Below are positions 9,280 through 17,810 of a DNA stretch of 64,000 nucleotides, piece by piece. How positions within the stretch are numbered: position 1 is the stretch's first letter; the number at the start of each line of letters is the position of its first letter. Origin of the DNA: JALHVH01 sp963773685. Lineage in GTDB: Bacteria; Acidobacteriota; Aminicenantia; Aminicenantales; Saccharicenantaceae. The stretch lies in NCBI GenBank assembly GCA_963773685.1, contig CAVZBY010000011.1, forward strand, positions 124,001-188,000, given 5' to 3'. The notes under the pieces were generated by a model that did not search any database, was not told where the DNA came from, and was given only the letters and a program-made list of their open reading frames with translations. The position numbers and the translations under genes were made by a program.

Positions 9280-11600
9280 CCGCTCAGGCCGCTTTCTTCG
9301 TTCCCGCGATCAAGACTGCACGCGCCCGCCACGAGGTAGGCGAGGCCCGCCATGGCCAGGACGGCCGTGAAATTCCAGTTGATGGAGACGATCACGGCCA
9401 GGATCGAGCCCAGCACGGTGGCGAACGAATTGGCCCCCCAGGCCCAGCCGACGAGGGCCTTGTCCCCCTCTCCGAGCCGCCGGATGCCGTCCGGGAAGAA
9501 GAAGCCCATGAAGAAGCCCGCCAGCGCGATCAGGAGGAAGGTCACGAGGATGCGCAGGGCGTAGGGGAGGAACATCAGGGCGTTCAGGAGCGGGAAGAGG
9601 CCGAGGCCGTAGGCCGTGAGCAGGACGGCCAGCAGGACGGCGAGGGCCGGGATGCGGCGCGGGCCGAGCGAGCGGCCGAGGCGGTCCGAGAACAGGCTCC
9701 CGACGCCGGACGCGACCAGCAGGGAGAAGATGATGAGGGAGATCGAGACGGCCGGACTGCCCAGGAACAGCTGGAAGATCTTGATGAAGATGATCTCGAC
9801 CAGGATGAAGGCCAGGCCGATGAAGAAGAAATAGAGGATGAGCGGCTTGGCCCCGGCGCCCGTCGGCCGCCGCCGGAGCGGGAGATAGATCAGGGCGAAC
9901 GAGAACAGGAGCGCCAAGCCCAGGATGGAGAGATAGATCGAGTTGGAATAGACGATCGCGGAGCGGACGACCTTGTCCGCCATGCCCTTGAGCTTCTGGT
10001 TCGTGAAGCGGAACTGGCCGATGCGGTTCGGCTGGTTGAAGTACGGCGAGTTGTCGTACACCGGGGCGATGTTGACCGAGGAGCCGCGGACGGCCGCGTC
10101 CATGTCGCGGACGAGGTCGGCGTAGAGGTTGTCCTTCTTCTGGTCCGGGGAGAAGACGATCTCCCCCGCCGCCCGGACCGATCCCTTGAGGATCTCGTAA
10201 TCGGCCGGGGTGAAGTCCCCCTTCTTGAGGAAGAAATTGTTGAAGCCGCCCGGGTACTGGACGATGAAGAACTTGTCCTCCGGCCGCTCGACGCCGAGCT
10301 CCCGGAGGGCCTTGAGCGCCGTGGCGAAGAGCCGTTCTCCGTTCCAGTGGACGATATAGACGAGGCCGTCGGGCTGGAGATGGTCCCAGTAGTCCTTGAA
10401 GCTCTCGACGGTGTAGATATAGGTCTCGGAGATGCTGAGGGCCCCGGACAGGAGGAGGTCGGCGTTGTGGGAGTTGACCATCTGGATGACGTCGAACTTC
10501 CGCCTCATGCGCTTGAGGGCGCTCCGGCCCTCGTCGGCGAGGAGGTTCACCTGGGGCAGATGGAACATGTTGCCGGTGTACTCGGAGTATTCGTTCAGGA
10601 GAAGCTCGCAGATGACCGGGTCCATCTCGATGGCCACGATGCGCTTGAACCCGTGCGACAGCGCGCAGAGGACCTCGTAGCCGCCCGCCGAGCCGATGAT
10701 CACGGCCGAGCCGTTCCGGGCGATCTGGAAGGGGAGGGAGGCGGGGTCCCATTCGATCTTTTTCAGGCGGGCCAGGTTCCCGTCGAACTTCCGGATGAAC
10801 GACTGCATGGTGCCGCCGTTGATCCAGATGACCTTCCGGACCGGGCTCCAGGGCGCGACGTCGATCTTGTCGATCGTGCTCCACTTGCTGTACTCGATCC
10901 GGTCGTTCTGGAGCTGGGCGTTGTATTGGCGCTTGAGCTCGACGATCTTGGGGACGATGGGGAAGATGGCGGCTTCGTAGAGGAACATCAATCCGAAGGC
11001 GGCGACGAAGGCGGCGAGGGCGACGCCGCGGACGATGCGGCGGGCCGGAGAGAGGACGAACCAGGCCAGCGCGAGGAGGAGGAACAGGAGGATGAGGATC
11101 CGGTTCGGGCCGAGCCGGGGAATGAGGGGGATGATCGCCAGCGAGCCCAGACTGGCCCCGGCCAGATCGATGAAGTACAGGCGGCCGATCCGGTCGGAGT
11201 AGGTGGCGAAGATGAGGGCCAGGGCGACGCCGCCGCTGAAGAACGGGACGAGAAGGATCAGGCAATTGAGGACCAGGAACAGGAGGTTCGACGCCGGATC
11301 GAACAGGTGGAGGAAGTCGATGCTCAGGAGGAGGGTCGCCTTATAGGCCAGGGGCAGGGAAAGGGCGAACAGGAGGAGGAAGCGGGCCAGGTGACGCGAG
11401 GTCGGCGCGCCGCTCTTGGCCATTCCGCCCAGGGCGAGGTAGACGCCGCTCAATCCGTATCCGAACAGGGCCAGGGAGATGATCAGGAACGCGAACTGCC
11501 CGAAATAGAGGACGGAGAAGACCCGCGTCAGCAGGACCTCGACCAGCATCGTCGAGAACGTCACGGCGAAGATCGTGAACAGCAGTTTCCAACGGCTCAT
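9267..11600 (-). CDS. Integral-membrane spermidine-synthase-like protein
   Basis: A 777-residue protein with transmembrane blocks on both sides of a soluble Rossmann domain. Residues about 1-215 have six or seven hydrophobic helices. The middle (about 220-510) is spermidine-synthase/methyltransferase-like: VIIGSAGGYEVLCAL is the SAM-type glycine loop, VAIEMDPVICELL the acidic strand end, and DVIQMVNS the active-site region. Residues about 540-770 have roughly seven more helices. Proteins of this build are widespread, but their reaction is not established, so polyamine synthesis should not be assumed. ATG 11600 has GGAGG seven bases upstream and a strong promoter before it. Confidence 0.75.
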   Translation of the reverse strand: MSRWKLLFTIFAVTFSTMLVEVLLTRVFSVLYFGQFAFLIISLALFGYGLSGVYLALGGMAKSGAPTSRHLARFLLLFALSLPLAYKATLLLSIDFLHLFDPASNLLFLVLNCLILLVPFFSGGVALALIFATYSDRIGRLYFIDLAGASLGSLAIIPLIPRLGPNRILILLFLLLALAWFVLSPARRIVRGVALAAFVAAFGLMFLYEAAIFPIVPKIVELKRQYNAQLQNDRIEYSKWSTIDKIDVAPWSPVRKVIWINGGTMQSFIRKFDGNLARLKKIEWDPASLPFQIARNGSAVIIGSAGGYEVLCALSHGFKRIVAIEMDPVICELLLNEYSEYTGNMFHLPQVNLLADEGRSALKRMRRKFDVIQMVNSHNADLLLSGALSISETYIYTVESFKDYWDHLQPDGLVYIVHWNGERLFATALKALRELGVERPEDKFFIVQYPGGFNNFFLKKGDFTPADYEILKGSVRAAGEIVFSPDQKKDNLYADLVRDMDAAVRGSSVNIAPVYDNSPYFNQPNRIGQFRFTNQKLKGMADKVVRSAIVYSNSIYLSILGLALLFSFALIYLPLRRRPTGAGAKPLILYFFFIGLAFILVEIIFIKIFQLFLGSPAVSISLIIFSLLVASGVGSLFSDRLGRSLGPRRIPALAVLLAVLLTAYGLGLFPLLNALMFLPYALRILVTFLLIALAGFFMGFFFPDGIRRLGEGDKALVGWAWGANSFATVLGSILAVIVSINWNFTAVLAMAGLAYLVAGACSLDRGNEESGLSGYLM

Positions 11601-11622
11601 TCATTCCTCCAAAGGTCATGTT

Positions 11623-11651
11623 ATTATACGGTCGCGGGCACCGAGCGTCAA
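11623..11651 (-). promoter_or_regulatory. Strong sigma-70 promoter of the spermidine-synthase-like gene
   Basis: On the minus strand, TTGACG (11646-11651), exactly 17 bases, then perfect TATAAT (11623-11628), leading to a short leader with GGAGG before the ATG at 11600. It is divergent from the promoter of the TolB-like gene, whose -35 box starts 11 bases away. Confidence 0.8.
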
Positions 11652-11661
11652 TCACGCCCAT

Positions 11662-11690
11662 TTGTAATCCCGCCGGGAACCTCCTAGAAT
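11662..11690 (+). promoter_or_regulatory. Sigma-70 promoter of the TolB-like gene
   Basis: TTGTAA (11662-11667), 17-base spacer, TAGAAT (11685-11690). The predicted start at about 11697 precedes GGGAGG and the signal-peptide ATG at 11719. Confidence 0.6.
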
Positions 11691-11718
11691 GGATATCGGG
11701 AGGCGTGAAAAGACGAAA

Positions 11719-12620
11719 ATGATCCCGTTAGGACTCGTTATGGTGCTCGCGGCGTCTCTGGCCGGCTCGGGACCCTCCCTGCCGTCCTATACGGCGGACT
11801 TTCCCGACGCGTCCCGGATCGTCTTCAGCTCCGATATGGGGGGAAACGAGGATCTCTACCTGCTCTCCCGGAACGCCCTCACCCGATTGACCGACGATCC
11901 GGCGACAGACGAGTGGCCGGTCCCGGACGGAAAGGGCGAAGACGCATCGTCTTCACCTCGAACAGGGCCGGAAGCTTCGATATCTATACTCTCGACCTGG
12001 CCTCCGGGGCCGTGCGTCGCCTGACGAGCGACCCGAGGGACGAGGTCTCTCCCTCCTGGAGCGCCGACGACGCGTTCATCTACTACGACCTGAACGTCAA
12101 GGGGAGCTCCTGGAAGACCATGAAAATGGACGTCCGGACGGGCGCTTCCGCGCCCCTGTTCTCCAAGCCGCCTTACAGCTCCACCATCGTTCTCTTCGAG
12201 AGCCCGAAGGGCGAGGCCCTCTATTTCACGGGCAAGGTGTTCCTCGGCTGGCTGGTCGCGAAATACGAGAAGGCGACCGGAGCGTTCCGGGAGCTGACCG
12301 GGAAGGGAAGCTGCCGGCCTAAGATCTCGCCGGACGGCTCGCTCATCGCTTATGTCGGCCACGACGACGACGGCCTGGGGGACGTGATCGTTATGTCGCC
12401 GGACGGCTCGGGGAAAAAGAACGTGACGCTTAGCCGTCCCAGGACCCACGACTATTATCCCTGCTTTTCGCCGGGCGGGAACAGGATCGTCTTCTCATCG
12501 AGCCCGAAGGAAAAGGGGAAGAACGCCTACCAGCTCCACACGCTCGACCTGAAGACCGGCGAGGTCAAGAGGATCCTGACGACCTCCGGGAACGACAGCT
12601 TCCCTCACTGGTTCAATTGA
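11719..12620 (+). CDS. Secreted TolB-like (PD40) beta-propeller protein (frameshift near 11935)
   Basis: A periplasmic beta-propeller of about 300 residues. ATG 11719 is preferred over the in-frame ATG at 11689 because the latter overlaps the -10 box and the former begins a clean signal peptide (MIPLGLVMVLAASLAGSG). Repeats of the PD40/WD40-like type are clear: RIVFSSDMGGNEDLYLL, RIVFTSNRAGSFDIYTLD, KISPDGSLIAYVG and NRIVFSSSP. The frame breaks near 11925-11945, between LTDDPATDEWP and RIVFTSNRAG, where a base or two appears to be lost from the expected WPVFSPDGK-like sequence. No partner Tol-Pal genes are nearby, so a TolB role is not implied; it probably binds ligands or proteins in the periplasm. 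Confidence 0.7.
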
Positions 12621-12674
12621 TGTAGACGATCCCTATGGCGAGGGAGATCCCGGCCATCCGGAGCTCCGGGAAAC

Positions 12675-12703
12675 TTGATTAATCATCCTTTTTGGCTTAT
12701 ATA
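12675..12703 (+). promoter_or_regulatory. Promoter of the pilT-mscL unit
   Basis: TTGATT (12675-12680), 17-base spacer and TATATA (12698-12703); an overlapping TATACT at 12700-12705 is an alternative -10. It precedes GGGGAGG and the pilT ATG at 12737. Confidence 0.55.
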
Positions 12704-12736
12704 CTGGAGACGCGCCGGATCGCGGGGAGGAGCGCC

Positions 12737-13819
12737 ATGACCTTTGACGAACTGCTGAGGATCCTTGTGGAGAGGAAAGGCTCCGACCTCCACCTCGTAG
12801 CCGGTCTGTACCCGGCCATCCGCGTTCACGGGGAGCTCGTCGCTCTCTCGGATAAGGAGAAGCTGACCCCCCAGTCCGCCAAGGACCTGATCTACAGCGT
12901 CCTGACGCCCCATCAAAAGAATTGCTTCGAGAACGATCCGCATACCCGCAACGAGCTCGATTTCGGCTACGGCGTGCCCGGGGTCGGGCGGTTCCGGTTC
13001 AACGTCCACGTCCAGAGAGGCACGGTCGCGGCGACCGTCCGGGCCCTGGCCGACCGGATCCCCGAGATGAAGGACCTGGGGCTTCCGGACTCCGTCGGCG
13101 ATCTGATCAAGGCGAAGCGGGGCCTGGTCCTCGTCACCGGACCGACGGGAAGCGGCAAATCGACGACCCTGGCCTCCCTGATAGACTCCATCAACAGGAC
13201 CCGCTCGGACCACATCATCACGATCGAGGACCCCATCGAATACCTCCACAATTCCAAGAAGTCCTACGTCACCCAGCGGGAGGTGGGGAACTCGGGGGAT
13301 ACGCTGTCTTTCAAGAACGCCCTGAAGTACGCCCTGAGGCAGGACCCGGATGTCATCCTCATCGGGGAAATGAGGGACTACGAGACCATCGGCATCGCCA
13401 TCACGTCGGCCGAGACCGGCCACCTCGTCTTCGGGACGCTCCACACCTCGAGCGCCGCCCAGACGGTGAGCCGCGTCGTGGACGTCTTCCCGGCCGACCA
13501 ACAGCCCCAGGTCCGCATCCAGCTGGCCGCGAACCTCATCGGGGTCGTTTCCCAGATCCTCCTGCCCCGGGCGGACAAGACGGGCCGGATCCTGGCCTGC
13601 GAGGTCATGATCGCCAACGGCGCCATCCGCAACAACATCCGGGCCGGGAAGGTCGAGTCCATCTCCCAGACGCTCCAGACCTCCGCGGCGGAAGGCATGC
13701 AGACGATGGACCAGTGCCTCATCCGGCTCTGCCGGGAGGGGAAGGTCGACTACGAAACCGCCGCGCCCTATCTTTTCGAAAGGACGTCGCACGAGACGAT
13801 CAAGGCCATGCGGAGATGA
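12737..13819 (+). CDS. pilT: Type IV pilus retraction ATPase PilT
   Basis: A 360-residue hexameric secretion ATPase that depolymerises type IV pili to power twitching. The N-terminal PAS-like domain carries RKGSDLHLVAG. The RecA-like core has Walker A GPTGSGKST, an Asp box in TIEDPIEYLH, Walker B PDVILIGEMRD and the His box SAETGHLVFGTLHTSSA; the GEMRD sequence is typical of PilT rather than PilB. ATG 12737 has GGGGAGG six bases upstream, whereas the longer frame from 12692 has none. mscL follows after 36 bases. No other pilus genes are in the window. Confidence 0.95.
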   Translation: MTFDELLRILVERKGSDLHLVAGLYPAIRVHGELVALSDKEKLTPQSAKDLIYSVLTPHQKNCFENDPHTRNELDFGYGVPGVGRFRFNVHVQRGTVAATVRALADRIPEMKDLGLPDSVGDLIKAKRGLVLVTGPTGSGKSTTLASLIDSINRTRSDHIITIEDPIEYLHNSKKSYVTQREVGNSGDTLSFKNALKYALRQDPDVILIGEMRDYETIGIAITSAETGHLVFGTLHTSSAAQTVSRVVDVFPADQQPQVRIQLAANLIGVVSQILLPRADKTGRILACEVMIANGAIRNNIRAGKVESISQTLQTSAAEGMQTMDQCLIRLCREGKVDYETAAPYLFERTSHETIKAMRR

Positions 13820-13855
13820 GCGCTCCGGGCCTATCCATCGATTAAGGAGGGGGCA

Positions 13856-14305
13856 ATGTTCAAGGAATTCAAGGAGTTCGCCGTGAAGGGGAACGTCCTC
13901 GACATGGCGGTCGGCATCATCATCGGCGCCGCGTTCGGGACGCTGGTCGCGTCGTTCGTCTCCGACGTCCTCATGCCGCCGATCGGCCTGCTTCTCGGCA
14001 ACGTGGATTTCGCCAATCTCTACGTCGTCCTTCATGCCGGCGGCGTGCCGGGACCCTACGCGTCCCTCGCCCAGGCCCAGGCCGCCGGGGCGGTGACCCT
14101 CAACTACGGCCTCTTCATCGACAAGATCATCGCGTTCCTCATCGTCGCCTTCGCCCTGTTCCTCGTCATCCGGACCATGAACCGGCTCAAAAGGAAGGCC
14201 GAGGCGCCCCCGGCGGAACCGACGACGAAGGACTGCCCCTATTGCGCCACGGCGGTCCCCGTCAAGGCGGTCCGCTGCCCGCACTGCACCTCGGAGATCA
14301 AGTAG
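13856..14305 (+). CDS. mscL: Large-conductance mechanosensitive channel MscL with C-terminal zinc ribbon
   Basis: A 149-residue tension-gated channel that vents solutes during osmotic downshock. KEFKEFAVKGNVLDMAVGI is the N-terminal amphipathic helix and start of TM1 with the gate-lining residues, followed by FGTLVASFVSDVLMPPIG. TM2 is IIAFLIVAFALFLVIRTMN. Beyond the usual end, residues about 125-149 carry CPYC and CPHC, a small zinc ribbon. AAGGAGG six bases before the ATG is a very strong ribosome-binding site. It follows pilT by 36 bases in the same direction. Confidence 0.95.
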   Translation: MFKEFKEFAVKGNVLDMAVGIIIGAAFGTLVASFVSDVLMPPIGLLLGNVDFANLYVVLHAGGVPGPYASLAQAQAAGAVTLNYGLFIDKIIAFLIVAFALFLVIRTMNRLKRKAEAPPAEPTTKDCPYCATAVPVKAVRCPHCTSEIK

Positions 14306-14318
14306 GACCGCGGAGCCC

Positions 14319-14453
14319 ATGAAGCGCAAACTGCCCTTCGTTCTCCTCGCGGTCTCTCTCCTGTTCGTCGTTCTCGGGCTCGTCTCGGGGGAGTTCAGGG
14401 CCGTCCTGGAGAAGGCGATAACCGTCTGCCTCGAGTGCGTCGGCATCGGCTGA
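14319..14453 (+). CDS. CD1871A-family small CXXC-motif membrane peptide
   Basis: A 44-residue peptide too short for most gene callers. It has a positively charged start (MKRKLPF), one hydrophobic helix of about 18 residues, an amphipathic stretch (EFRAVLEKAITV) and the terminal motif CLECVGIG. I recognise this as the CD1871A-type family, whose members end in CLECIGIG and usually sit beside a membrane 4Fe-4S protein, exactly as here: the next gene starts 16 bases downstream. The CXXC may carry electrons or hold a metal for that partner; this role is inferred, not proven. GGAG lies just upstream of the ATG. Confidence 0.75.
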   Translation: MKRKLPFVLLAVSLLFVVLGLVSGEFRAVLEKAITVCLECVGIG

Positions 14454-14469
14454 GACCGACGGGAGCGCG

Positions 14470-15367
14470 ATGGAGACGCAAAAGAAGAGGCGCTGGTTCC
14501 AGGCCGTCGCGGCGGCGGCCTTCAACGCCTACATCCCTTCGTTCTTCAAGGGGAGCATCTATCAGGGGCCCGTCCAAGGGCCTTTGCGTCCCCGTTCTCA
14601 ACTGCTATTCCTGCCCTTCGGCCCTCGGCGCCTGCCCGATCGGGGCGCTCCAGAATTCCCTGGGCTCGATCCGGCTCAACCTGTCGCTCGCCCGGCGCCA
14701 GTTCGGCCTCTATGTCATCGGCTTCCTCGGGGTCGTCGGCAGTGCCGTCGGGCGCCTCCCGTGCGGCTGGATCTGCCCCTTCGGGCTCTTCCAGGAGCTC
14801 GTCCACAAGATCCCCTCGCCCAAATTCGGCGTTCCCAGGTTCCTGAGGTATTTCAAGTACGTCTTCCTCGTCGTCCTGACCATCCTCCTGCCGCTCCTCG
14901 TCCTCGATGCGTTCGGCGGGGGAGAGCCCTGGTTCTGCAAGTGGGTCTGCCCGGCGGGAACGCTCGAGGCGGGGATCCCCCTGGCCCTCCTGAATCCCTC
15001 GATCCGCGGCCAGCTCGGCTTTCTTTTCGCCTGGAAGATGGCGGTCCTCGCGGGGTTCCTCGTCTGGATGGTCTTCGTCATGCGGCCCTTCTGCCGGACG
15101 ACCTGCCCGCTCGGGGCCATCCTCGGGCTGTTCAACAAGGTCAGCCTCTTCCGGATGACCGTGGACGAGGAGACCTGCACGCTCTGCGGGAAATGCCAGA
15201 AGGAATGCCCGGTCGGCGTCAGCGTTTACGAAACCCCCAACAGCCCGGACTGCATCCGGTGCCTGAAATGCGAGAAGGTCTGTCCCTTCGGGAGCATCGG
15301 CCACGAATTCCTCGGCGGGCGGTCCCGGGAGGCGGCCGGGCCGTCCCCGAACGAGGTGCGTCCATGA
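14470..15367 (+). CDS. Membrane 4Fe-4S protein, NapH/CcoG-like (frameshift near 14578)
   Basis: An inner-membrane electron-transfer protein of about 298 residues. After the N-terminal METQKKRRWFQ and a helix, VLNCYSCPSALGACPIGAL and CGWICPFGLFQE are the paired CXXCXXXCP-type motifs of NapH-like proteins, then WVCPAGTLEAG and FCRTTCPLGA, and finally two ferredoxin clusters, CTLCGKCQKECPVGV and CIRCLKCEKVCPFGS. The frame breaks near 14575-14585 (QGPV then KGLCVPVLNC), consistent with one extra base. It lies just after the CXXC peptide, and its stop overlaps the next gene's ATG. Probably delivers electrons across the membrane to thiol or metal acceptors. Confidence 0.8.
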
Positions 15368-15923
15368 AGACTCCGCGGCTCCGCGGAATGCTCGTCGCCG
15401 GCTTCATCCTGGCCGCCGCCGGGCCGGCCGCTTCGGAGGGCCTGTCCATCCAGGCCCGGGGCGCCTATTTCAGCCCGACGGACAAGGTCTTCCGCGAGAT
15501 CTACGGTTACGGGATGAGCTGGGGCGGAGAGCTGAGCTTCTCGATCTCGGAGCGCGGGGCTGATCTGGGCCGGCGGCGACTACTACTCGAAGGTCGGAAA
15601 GCTCGGCTTCACCCAGGACGAAACCAAGATCCGGATCGTCCCGCTGGCGGCCGGCGTCAAGTATTACTTCTCCGGAGGCCGCCTGCGGCCCTACGCGGGG
15701 GCGGGGGCGGCCTATTTCCAGTACAAGGAAACCAACAGCATCGGGACCATCGAGAAGGGGGACGTGGGATTCGTGGCGCGGGCAGGCCTGCTCGTGATGC
15801 TGGGCCCGACGTTCTTCATGGACATTCAGGGCGGCTGGAGCACCTGTTCCGTCCAGCCCGCGGAGGTCAAGGCCAACCTCGGGCGGGCTCTCGCTGGGGC
15901 TGGGGCTGGGATTCGAATTCTGA
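15364..15923 (+). CDS. Small outer-membrane beta-barrel protein (two frameshifts)
   Basis: A signal peptide (MKTPRLRGMLVAGFILAAAG) leads into alternating beta-strand sequence typical of OmpW/OmpX-like eight-stranded barrels: LSIQARGAYFSPTDKVF, then in the shifted frame VGFVARAGLLVMLGPTF. The frame breaks near 15560 and again near 15895. With both corrected, the protein is about 186 residues and ends LGLGFEF-stop at 15921-15923; a terminal Phe is the BAM-recognition signature of outer-membrane barrels. The ATG overlaps the preceding stop (ATGA), so it belongs to the same transcript as the 4Fe-4S protein. Function unknown. Confidence 0.6.
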
Positions 15924-15944
15924 GCCGGCCGGCGCCGGGGATCG

Positions 15945-16480
15945 TCAGAGCGAGCTCGCGTCCGGCCTGAACCTTATCGCCTCGAAGAACGTCCGTATCG
16001 ATCTCGCGCGTCTCCCTCTCAGATTCGACGACGACGATCGTCATTTCGAAGTCCCGGCTTTCCGGCGGCAGGCAGGAGACATCGTTGCAGGCCTGGAACG
16101 TGACCGTCCCCTTGAGCGCGTAGGTCCCGGGCTTCAGAGAAGCGTCCGCTTTGACGAGAGCCCCGATCAGGGCGCTTTCCGAATAGACGGCGACATCGGA
16201 CGCGGAGAATCCAAGGCGAACCATCTGCGCTTCGGGATAAACGATATCGAGGACATGGAAGCGGAAGGGGTCCGGCCGCGATTTCCAGGCTCGTGGGGAT
16301 GAGGAATTCGTCGCTCGCGGGATTGGCGTTGATATGCCATTCGGGCCCGATCGTCAGGCGCACCGCTGCCTTGAACGTCTCTCCGGCATGAACGGCGTCC
16401 CTCGAGACATAAGTTCTCAGCTCCGTGATGACATCCCCCGGACTCGAAGCCATCGGTGCGCTTGAGCTCGACACGGCCAT
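15945..16480 (-). CDS. DsbD N-terminal-domain-like periplasmic protein (frameshifts near 16265 and 16000)
   Basis: Sequence reading TFKAAVRLTIGPEWHINANP, DEFLIPTSLEIA, then in the next frame MVRLGFSASDVAVY and LKGTVTFQACNDVSCLPPES, matches the periplasmic alpha domain of the thiol:disulfide reductase DsbD, including the redox Cys pair region (CNDVSC). No membrane or thioredoxin domain follows, so this is a stand-alone alpha-like domain. A second break near 16000 leads to a stop at 15945-15947, 21 bases from the end of the convergent barrel gene, which makes that ending convincing. The start is uncertain: ATG 16480 is the best in frame, but it gives a poor signal peptide, so the 5' end may also be damaged. 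Possible partner of the nearby CXXC/4Fe-4S module. Confidence 0.6.
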
Positions 16481-16552
16481 AAGGCAAGATGGAGAATACG
16501 ATCCCGGAACCGTAATCTCAACGGCATCTCCCATTTGCCATGTCGATCTTCC

Positions 16553-16580
16553 GATGTAGCCGCAGGCTTTAGCCTGCGTT
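16553..16580. repeat. REP-like palindromic repeat, single copy
   Basis: GATGTAGCC followed by the inverted repeat CGCAGGCT-TT-AGCCTGCG (16561-16578). The same unit occurs twice at 27954-28022 with compensated stem changes, so it is a dispersed intergenic family. It lies between the DsbD-like and BamA-like genes. Confidence 0.7.
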
Positions 16581-16593
16581 CGATATTCGACGC

Positions 16594-17706
16594 TCAGAAC
16601 GCTTCCCGGGCCGTGAAATAGATCCCCGACGTGCCTTTCCCGAAGGCGACATCCATCCTGAGATTGGTGGTCTCGCGGGAGCTGACGCGGTAGCGGAGTC
16701 CCGTGCCCATGGAGTACTTGAGGTTGTCGAATCCGAGGGCTCCGAGCCTCGGCGCCACGTTGCCGATCCCCGCGAAGCCGACGATCCCGATCCTCCAGAA
16801 CAGCGGCATCCTGTATTCGGCCTGGACCGCGGCCATGACCTTGTCGCGGTAGCGTCCCGTGTAATATCCCCGCATCATCGTGTCGCTTCCGAGCTTGGCG
16901 TAGCCGTTGAACGCGGGCGTCCCCGTGATGAGCTGGACCTGGCCCTGGAAGGCGAGGACATGCGACGAACCGACAGGCAGATATTTCCGGGCATCGAACT
17001 TCAGGTGCGTATAGGCGAATCCCCTCCGAAGGCCCGGGAGTTGAACAGTGCGGACAACAGCCAGTAATCGCCGCGACGCGGGAAGAAGATATCATCGCGG
17101 CTGTCCCGGTTCAGGACGAACCCCAACCCGGTCACGGTCGCCCCGCCGCTCCCCGGGATGGCGCCGCTCTCGAGTCTGCCCCCGGGATCGGATTTGAGGA
17201 CCCGAAAGCGCTCATAGCGGAACTGGAGCCCGGCATATAGGTTCGCCGAGGGGAGCACCTTCCGCAGGAGCGATCCCTCGAACGAGGAAGGACCGCGGCG
17301 TGTAATCCTCTTCGGCCGAATCCGGGGGCAGTCCGGGCCCGTGCCCCAGAACTTATCGGGATATCTCTCGACGACGAGCCGGCCTTTGGCGAGCCAGGAC
17401 TCCTTCCGGAAATAGAATTCGGGCTCCCAGGACATAGAGAACTGCTTCATCTGGGTGTAGATGGCATAGAAATAGATGGATGAGGGCCTTTCCGTCGTTC
17501 CCGCCCCCAGGCGGCGGAACGTCAAGAGACCGCCAAGGCCGCCGGCAAGTTTGGTTTCCGGCGAATAGAAGGCGATCGGGAAGGATGATGACGCCGCCGC
17601 CCTTCGAGACATGCGCGTCCGAGGGCGTTTCCAGAGACAGCGCGACGGCACACGGCGCAAGGCCGAACACAACGACCGCCAGCGCGGCGATGATCCGATA
17701 TTTCAT
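16594..17706 (-). pseudogene. BamA/TamA-type outer-membrane surface antigen (at least three frameshifts)
   Basis: An Omp85-superfamily barrel of about 370 residues without visible POTRA repeats. It starts with a signal peptide (MKYRIIAALAVVVFGLAPCA) at 17706, continues as PIAFYSPETKLAGGLGGLLT and SWEPEFYFRKESWLAKG, then FRYERFRV, VLNRDSRDDIFFPRRGDYWL and a final strand ending TAREAF-stop, the outer-membrane C-terminal Phe. Breaks fall near 17578, near 17280-17340 (DSAEEDYTPRSF in a third frame) and near 17020. Family motifs resume after each, so sequencing error is likely. Proteins of this type insert or move proteins or lipids at the outer membrane; the short form lacking POTRA domains has no assigned role. 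Confidence 0.72.
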
Positions 17707-17810
17707 GGCTAATTGTTCCGGAGAACGTCTATATTACCATATAGGAGCGGCAGACGGGGAGGGGGAGCATACCCCCCTTGCGAGCCCTGGACCTGCCCGC
17801 GATCCGCCGG

